DNA of 64,000 nucleotides from Mucor racemosus (Eukaryota > Mucoromycota > Mucoromycetes > Mucorales > Mucoraceae). Below are positions 57,491 to 64,000 of the stretch, one piece after another. The stretch lies in contig JAPEHQ010000011.1 of NCBI GenBank assembly GCA_027405735.1, positions 372,001 to 436,000 of the forward strand, given 5' to 3'. The position numbers and the translations under genes were made by a program. Every line of letters begins with the position of its first letter. The first letter of the stretch is position 1. The notes below the pieces were generated by a model. That model saw nothing but the letters and a program-made list of their open reading frames with translations. It had not been told where the DNA came from and ran no database searches.

Positions 57491-57711
57491 AACAAAGTCT
57501 TGATAAATGTCAGCTTTCCAACTGTGGGTCAAACTAAAGGATCAAAACTAAACTGATCCTTATTCTTTTATTCATGAGATGTGGTTTATATACTAATGAC
57601 AGACTAGTAGATAAGGACTGCTTGAAGTGACAGTATAAATTAATAATGAAATTTATAGAGTGTAACCAAAGGTAGTGTGCATAGATAGTAGAAGGTGATA
57701 ATTATACAACA
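57491..57711 (-). repeat. 221-bp inverted repeat, right copy
   Basis: Reverse complement of 54768-54988, ending GATAATTATACAACA. Immediately adjoins the truncated family member C at 57712. Confidence 0.9.
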
Positions 57712-59371
57712 AAGATCCTAAATGATACTGATATTGAGCAGCTATTACACAAAGCTGTTGACGCATTTAAAAGAATCCTCGGCAAATACAACCAAGTAGA
57801 AAACTCGCCTGATGGAGTCCAAGTTATTAATTTTTTGTAATGGCTCTCACTTCTCCCGACAAATTTATCATATTTTACTTCTGGATGTCCTATGGAATGC
57901 AAAAATTACTATTACTAAAAGTAAACTTATTTATAATTTCAGTGATACATTACTTTCTCAAGCTGCCATGAAAAAGCCCTATAAAATGATTCAAATTACA
58001 AATGCTCTTTCACCACCAGATACCTTGAACAAAGACAATTTGCCATTATTTCCCAACTTGATTAAACATGCCAGACAAGAATATGACCTGTTCCAGCCTA
58101 ATTCATTTTATGTTCAAGATTATGTTTATAAAAATTATATCAACTTTATATTGAATAAAGTTGTAATGTATCATCAATAGGCGATGCTATATAAAAGCCT
58201 ATATTTACCATACAAGAAAGAAGCGTTAATATAGAAAACATTACTGATACAATCTGTGATATTATGTAGGATCATTTTCAAGCGCTGGATTTTGGAGATT
58301 ATGGTAATAAGGTTTCCCGAGATTGTTGTGATGAACATGGTGTTGGTGAGTTTAATCCAGAAGACTATTTCAATTTCATGGCTAACTTGAAGATATTAAT
58401 AAGCAACTGGGTGAGTATCACTCGAAAAGATTTCATTTGAAATAATGCTAACCTGCGTTGCTTCAGTTTCAAGATAAAAATATGTTGTCTTTTGAGGAAT
58501 TAGACATCTATCAATCCATTTCAACCAACATCAATTGCAAATGTGCTTTGAATATAACTTATCGGATGCTTATAGAGCTAGCACTACTAAGGCCAACAAT
58601 CACTAAAATTGCTACAGTCATAACATCAACTCTTGCATCAAATGATTTATTTAGTTTATATGATGTATCTGCATTAATCATTATCAGCGAATCAAAAAAC
58701 ATTGCTCTTAATATGCTCGACAATATTTTGAAGGAAGCAATATTCAAACGTTTACAGATATATCAAAAGAGGCCTGTTGTTTTCCATGGTGAAAAAGAGT
58801 TGGTTGCCTGCAAACTATTAGGAAGTTGGGTTAATGGCATAAAGCAAATCCTTGGAAGAGGTAGCTATACACAGGTATCCAGTACGAGTTATATAGTTAA
58901 AATAGGCACAACATTTCAGGAAGTAAATGATTCGTTTGACTGTAGCTCCAAATTTTACGAAGTTTCTCAAATTAAATATTGCGACTTTTACATCTTAAAG
59001 AAGGATGATTGCTTGCATCAAGAAGGTTCAATCAAATGCTTTATTACTAAGGGTGACAATTATTATATCCCTATATTAAGTAAGTGTTTGCATAGTAATA
59101 TTTTCTTCTGCAAAATTGATTTATTTATATGTATTTATTTCAAGAAATCTTCATGTTGACTTCTTCGCAAGCTGGTAAATTTTGTAGTTTTATCGTGGCT
59201 TTCAACAATAGTCCAGTATATTTTTGCTATCCTGTTAATATAAAGATTTCATCGTAGTACGACTCATCAACTGTCAAAATCGAAGTTTCCTACGTAGGCA
59301 AAAGACTTGAACTTTATGACTACAGCAAATCTATTACCATCCACGAGAAATTAGTACTAAAGCAACAATGA
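57712..59371 (+). pseudogene. Copy C of the A/B family, 5'-truncated and disrupted
   Basis: Homology to A and B begins inside their exon 4. C retains FYVQDYVYKNYINFILNKVV (A: FYVEANVDCQNKINFFFNQV), NITDTICDIM (A: KITDMYELL), exon 5 starting FQDKNMLSFEEL with NITYRM and SALIIISES, and an exon-6 equivalent. Intron positions match: donor at 58411, acceptor before 58467 (with CTAAC branch site), next donor at 59080, acceptor before 59145, same phases as A and B. Disruptions are a frame change near 57820, another near 58165-58235 (possibly an intron), an in-frame TAG at 58267-58269 and another TAG at 59255-59257. Exons 1-3 are absent; the copy starts exactly at the right 221-bp inverted repeat, which may have removed or replaced the 5' half. 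Divergence from A and B is large, so this is an old paralog. Confidence 0.7.
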
Positions 59372-59711
59372 TAATTATTACAATGAAAAGCATAAATGCT
59401 TTCTATAATTCAAATATTGTTTTTGAGAAAAATTGCCAAAAATGACATGCTTTAAAATTCAATCTGCTACATGTGTAATAATTCACAAAAAGAAATGATA
59501 ATATGCATGATATGATTTCAAATAAATGAATATGCATTACTTATTTGTTACAAAATCTAGTTTATTTGTTAATTTGCACTCTATTATTTTTACAACAGTT
59601 TGAGATAGTTGATCAGGTTCAAATATTATTTTTGTACTGCGATTATTGAGGGTTATGACTCTTGAATACTATCAATGTCGGAAGATATAAACTCATACAT
59701 CTACTAGTATA
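59372..59711. other. Intergenic, no gene seen
   Basis: 340 bp of AT-rich sequence between pseudogene C and the DDE element. Confidence 0.5.
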
Positions 59712-59910
59712 CAGTGCCTCCAGTGCCTGAAAAAACTTTGCGCTTTTGAGCCTGCCAATTTGCGCATTTGACTAACCCAAATTGCGCTTTTTGTAACTTC
59801 AATTTGCGTTAACAATAAACACCAAAAGTCAAAAAAAAATTGATATGGTTTATTAGAAAGGCTCCATTCGTAGACATTTATCAAACATGTTAACAGAATG
59901 TTGACTAATT
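59712..59910 (+). repeat. Left TIR of the DDE element
   Basis: Matches the reverse complement of 62362-62509 apart from an extra 51 bp with TTTGCGC-like repeats (AATTTGCGC, AAATTGCGC). Includes an inverted copy of the transposase 3' codons. Confidence 0.85.
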
Positions 59911-59911
59911 A

Positions 59912-60145
59912 CCCAGAAGGCAACGTGTATTCTCTGAAGATAATGAAAACTATAAACATCAATTGCATCAACGTCGCCAACAACAATCCCAACATGTTTA
60001 CAGTGACGAGGACACCACTGAGGATGTTATCTCATCTGCAAAGAAGTTATTGTCCATTGTAAAGGAACAAAGAAGCAGAGCTTATTATATACCACCTCTC
60101 CTCCTCCTTTCCTCTCCTCTACCCTTCGTTCATCTTCCTCCATAA
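59912..60145 (+). other. Gene-like fragment inside the DDE element
   Basis: An open frame of 77 codons beginning at the inner edge of the left TIR and ending at 60145: RRQRVFSEDNENYKHQLHQR, then SDEDTTEDVISSAKKLLSIV and a proline/leucine-rich end. It looks like the last exon of a host gene (acidic and charged, clear protein composition) with a CCCAG acceptor-like sequence at its start. No homolog is recognised. It may have been captured, or the TIR may simply have landed in a gene end. Confidence 0.35.
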
Positions 60146-61786
60146 TTGTAAAGAACAAGAAAAATTATATTATCACACAACTGTATAGCATGTATATTCA
60201 ATTTTATAAATAAAAACCAGTGTATAAAATATTCATTTATTGTATAATGTGAACTATAAATCATACATTCATACTCTTTGCAAGGAAACAGGGTTAGCAT
60301 AGCGTATTGACACCATGTATTACTTTCGGTAATGTCATGCTCTCGTGTACAAACAAATATTTCCTCAACTGATTAATTAACATAATGAGCTATGTTTTAA
60401 CTAAAGGACTTTTCGATTTATACAAGTGTATAATGATCATCATCGGTTGGTTTCCGTGGTAATACGCCTCACCACATCACACCACAAGCATGCAACTTCC
60501 GTATTCGAGGAATACAAACATATATCTACTATTTAATGAATCGCATGATTGATACATTCCTTAGAGAGAGAGAGAGAGAGAGAGAGACCAGGTACACAAC
60601 GCACACATCATTTGTTAGAGATGTACTTCCATCTTTTATTTACATAAACCTTTGTCATAGTATGATGTTATTTTTAGAGTAAAAAGGATTACTCCTTACT
60701 TTTTTTTTCTCAAGAGCACATTTTTATAGCATCTGCCGACGTCGTGTTGATGTAAATCAACTTGATCTGGCAAAGTGATTTGGTGTATTGAAAGATTAAT
60801 CTCAAAAAGTTTTATATGCTCTAGATAGAATAATGTGCATGTAGTAATATGGTGCTTTATTTAAACACTGCGAATCACTAGAACAATGATCATAAAACTG
60901 CTGCGGATACTTTCGATTGAGAAGTTGCATCACCTTAGTCTGATATAACTTAATTAGCTGCAGTAGGCTCATGGCTTGAAACGTTTTAAAGTTATAATCC
61001 CCCCTTTTTTTCTTTCTTTCTTTCTTTTGTTTCTTCATACACTTATATATGCTGGTCGTAACGTCGTCTATTACAATAATCTACAGTTAGTCGCAAGACT
61101 ATCTCAGCATTATTAGTAATGCTAAAGAGTTTCCTGGATTTGCGCATATGGATCTGGGGGTATTATAAACTCAATGAGGATGTAATTTGGGTTTCCCGGT
61201 AGAACTCATTGGGTGCGTAATTTGGGCTTCCCGGTTGCACATTTCACATTTTTTGGGTTCATTTGGCTTCTTACCTTCTCGTGGTTGAACCTGTTAATCG
61301 AAATCATTGCGATTTTGAGAACTGAAATGAAGCCTTATTTTTTTTTTTTTTTTTTTTTTTTTTTGAAATAAACTCTTTTATTTTATCCATTTTTCACCAA
61401 AATTATGTGCATTCATCATCTTAGTAGACAGAAACAACCAGAAACCCGTGTTGAGTACTCTTCAAGAGTAAAACCAGTGCTATTACGTGATGTATTAGAC
61501 TTCAAAGAAGCTTTTGATGCCACGTTTGCATAGTTGAAAGCAGGTTTTTGCATTTTTGAAATTGACATTAGGTGAAGGTGGAAAAGTAAATTTCAAAATC
61601 GGAGCGTGCAGTGGTTTGGCAAATTACACACATACAAGTACCATCATTAGAAAGCCAAGAAGCACAAAAATGAACTACAGGTTGCTATGCATGTATAATG
61701 GGGATTGGGTAAGTTATATTGTATCATCTCAAAGTTAGTCCTGTTGGCCACAAAAGCACGCAAAACGTGAAGGATAATTTTTTGCT
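60146..61786. other. Interior of the DDE element, no intact gene
   Basis: Contains a two-copy imperfect repeat near 61171-61235 (TAATTTGGGTTTCCCGGT and TAATTTGGGCTTCCCGGT), a T run at 61337-61364, and a short frame from about 61431 with protein-like composition (QPETRVEYSSRVKPVLLRDV) ending in a stop near 61530. A block at 61575-61670 reappears in diverged form at 63675-63760. Confidence 0.45.
60563..60587. repeat. AG microsatellite
   Basis: About 12 AG units, inside the DDE element. Confidence 0.9.
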
Positions 61787-62419
61787 GTGCCTAGGATTGA
61801 ACATGTCTCTCAACAATTGCTTCACACCAGCAGGTGGCATATTAGTTTATCTTTGTTATTATTGCTAGCTAGTATTTTCTTTCTCTCCCTCTATAACTAC
61901 GTGTACGTTTTAAGTATCTTTAATAAAACTGGAGTAGGTGTCGTGAACATTGAGATCAGATTGTCCAACTCAAAACCAAAGACGATTAGAGTCGATGGAG
62001 CTCGTAAAAGAAAACCACAATCACCTAAAAAACCAGCGCCTAAAGGTACTGTCACTGGTCACTACATACTCTTCCGGCAGAAGACAATGAACTGTATAGA
62101 CCAATTTCCCAAGATGAAGGGATTTTATACCGTTATGGACAACGCACCAATCCATACAGCCGATGAAATTGAAGAAATGATTTCAAAAAGAGGGTACAGA
62201 AGCATCTATCTTCCACCGTATTTCCCTGAGCTTAATCCGATTGAGAATTTTTGGTCTACAATGAAGAGTTATGTCAAGAGAACCAAGTTCAACGACACTG
62301 ATGATTTGAAAATGAGAATAGCTGAGGCTTCAAACGAGATAAGACCATCTACACTCAGAAAAATTAGTCAACATTCTGTTAACATGTTCGATAAATGTCT
62401 ACGAATGGGGCCTTTCTAA
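61787..62419 (+). pseudogene. DDE transposase, catalytic C-terminal half
   Basis: The frame from about 61910 to 62419 encodes the C-terminal half of an IS630/Tc1-type transposase: YTVMDNAPIHTADEIEEMI with the second catalytic D, and LPPYFPELNPIENFWSTM with the catalytic E, ending QHSVNMFDKCLRMGPF. The position of the first D is occupied by FNKTGVG where related proteins have F-x-D-E-x-G, so that residue looks lost. The first 40 codons are hydrophobic and unlike a transposase. The stop lies just before the TIR. Inactive by these signs. Confidence 0.72.
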
Positions 62420-62509
62420 TGAACCATATCGATTTTTTTTTGACTTTTGGTGTTTATTGTCAACGCAAATTGAGGTTACAAAATACTTCATTTGGTACTG
62501 GAGGCACTG
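62362..62509 (-). repeat. Right TIR of the DDE element
   Basis: 148 bp; its outer 18 bp (reverse complement CAGTGCCTCCAGTACC) match the left end with one change. Confidence 0.85.
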
Positions 62510-64000
62510 TAAAATTGAAAATATTCTAAATTAGTCAATTTCAGCACTTTGAATGCTATATTTTGCTTGCTATTGACCATTTACAACACTCAGAGTTATA
62601 TCAAACTGATGCTATCGTCCATTGGACTATTTCTAATGCAAATTGGTAATTGTTTTTAGACCTTTTTTTTGGCTCGATTTTTTCCTTATGATACCTCATC
62701 TAAAATCTCAATTTGGACAAAAATCGATTTTTGAGTTGAAAAATGGAACTTTTTACTAAGGTATTTACTGGAGATATATGTGTCAAATAATCCTTTTCAT
62801 ATAATGGTAACGTTTTTTTTAGATGTTGCAAGCCAACTTTTTAGACTTTTCCTCAAAAAACTGAAATCATATATTATTACAAATATCTAGAAATTTTGCG
62901 ATAGAAATACAAAAAAAAAATTACCATTATATTGGGCGTTATTGATTCCATGGTTCCAATTATAACACTTTTGGGCTTCAATTATACATTTTTGGCTATA
63001 AGAATTCTTTAAAGAGCACAAAATTTCTGAAAATGGCAAAATAGAACAAAATGGAAACCTACTGACGATTCGAGTTTTAGACACCGCCAACACTGCAAAT
63101 TTTGGATATCCTGGCTCTTTATCAAAGACTTTATGGGTACCAACATTGTAAGCTAAGAACCAGGTTTACGTACAATAGTAAGGCATGCTTAGCATGTAAT
63201 ATACATAATGTATGAGGTTTGGGTAATGCTATAAATCAAGAATAAATGCTGTACATGCACTAGCAAACAGACAATAATATTATAAAGCATATTATTTAAT
63301 ATGTGGTACTGCCACAAAACATACAAAGAGACTAAGTTTAAACTGCTTATTGTAAGCTATCATTAGTTAATACTCATTTGAACCTTTCCAATCGCAACGT
63401 TTTACACCACCTTGAGCGATAAATTCACCAAAACATTGTCAGTGCAGCCATTTGAAACTTTAAAGCGCAACCACAAGCTTGAAAACAAGTTGGAAAGAAG
63501 ATACATATACAAAACCATATAAAACGTGCACCAAGCGGCGCAAAATTGGTATCAAAAGATACACAAAACTTCAAGTCATCTTTTGATACAATAATTGCTT
63601 AGTTTATGTGAACTTTTTGTAGTTTTTGAAACTGACATGACATTTCAAACAACATTTTTTTTGACTTTTCGGAAAAGCAAATTTCAAAATTGGAGCGAGA
63701 ATTGTTTAGACACGCTACAGTTACGTTTGTACCATCATTAGGAAGGTAAGAAGCAGGGTGATTATATGTATTTATGGAATCTATTTAAATTATAAATTAG
63801 ATCAAGTATGGCTTTTTCAAGTTGATCCTTTTTTCAGAAAACGTGCCAAAATATCACAAATGCCTTTCAACGCGATCTGAGTTGTAAATCACCCTCTCAC
63901 AAACTACAGCATTAGCGAAAACCTTCTTTTTTTTTTTTTTTGTATTAAAAGCATCAGCGAAAACCATTAATTTTTTGTTTGCTTAAATTAAAAAGAAATC
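62510..64000. other. Right end of the window, no gene supported
   Basis: AT-rich. A block at about 63655-63760 (GGAAAAGCAAATTTCAAAAT, then GTACCATCATTAGGAAG) is a diverged copy of 61588-61665, suggesting a second decayed relative of the DDE-element interior. No ORF longer than about 70 codons has recognisable content. Confidence 0.45.

Larger units (their letters stand above)
59712..62509 (+). mobile_element. Tc1/mariner-superfamily element with long asymmetric TIRs
   Basis: Ends CAGTGCCTCCAGT..CACTG flanked by TA on both sides (59710-59711 and 62510-62511). The left inverted repeat spans about 59712-59910 and the right 62362-62509, with a 51-bp length difference inside. The inverted repeats extend into the transposase C-terminal codons, which is unusual. 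The 2.8-kb length and internal unrelated sequence suggest a rearranged or sequence-carrying derivative. Confidence 0.78.

Noticed and set aside
57812..58180. Intact gene start at the ATG of 57812
   Set aside because: The ATG lies within sequence homologous to mid-exon 4 of A and B, downstream of a frame change; it is the remaining piece of pseudogene C.
1..64000. tRNA, rRNA and CRISPR features
   Set aside because: No GGTTCGAATCC-like T-loop with matching acceptor arms was seen on reading either strand, no rRNA-like block and no regularly spaced direct repeats with unique spacers; a covariance-model scan would be needed to exclude tRNAs.

Overview
This window looks like nuclear DNA of a filamentous fungus, most likely an early-diverging lineage such as Mucoromycota/Mucorales. 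The evidence is strongly AT-rich DNA with long homopolymer runs, many short introns of about 42-70 bp (GTAAGT-like donors, CTAAC-like branch sites, TAG/CAG acceptors), a uL5 (RPL11) gene split by an intron directly after its ATG, an HsbA-type cell-surface protein gene, a GH5 glucanase and abundant Tc1/mariner and Ty3/gypsy elements. The lineage call is inference from gene content and intron style; no marker was searched against a database.

Layout. 1-566: start of a secreted kelch-repeat protein running off the left edge. 1288-9612: two tandem six-exon paralogs (A and B, about 912 and 921 aa) on the minus strand, with identical intron positions and phases and no family I can name firmly. 10.3-16.2 kb: a repeat-rich island with an old repeat (family R) interrupted by a 529-bp solo-LTR-like insertion with a 5-bp target duplication, a frameshifted HsbA gene, and a complete 1.35-kb Tc1-like element with a broken transposase. 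17.9-32.2 kb is the main housekeeping segment: RPL11, a TLC-domain membrane protein, an AP180/CALM-type clathrin adaptor, a Ran1/Pat1-like protein kinase, a repetitive acidic protein and a large F-box protein. 33-46 kb: two near-identical R repeats flanking a very young Ty3/gypsy chromovirus (34591-40840, 227-bp LTRs with one difference, AGGGG target duplication, intact 1836-aa Gag-Pol), a second gag remnant, and an LTR-like region full of a short repeated motif. 46.4-53.5 kb: a second genic segment with a GH5 glycosidase, a histidine phosphatase, a sterol O-acyltransferase-type MBOAT and an F-box/DUSP protein. 54.8-62.5 kb: nested mobile DNA, including a 2.94-kb structure bounded by 221-bp inverted repeats, a third and broken member of the A/B family truncated exactly at one of those repeats, and a 2.8-kb DDE element with long asymmetric inverted repeats holding foreign-looking internal sequence. 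The last 1.5 kb has no gene I can support.

The genes form no operon-like pathway. The housekeeping genes act independently (translation, membrane lipids, endocytosis, signalling, ubiquitin-dependent turnover, wall glucan metabolism, sterol storage). The strongest biological themes are the lineage-specific tandem A/B family with its broken distant relative, and recent transposition activity. Gene models were built by hand: exon joins were checked for frame and, for A, B and C, by comparing paralogs. No transcript or database evidence was available.
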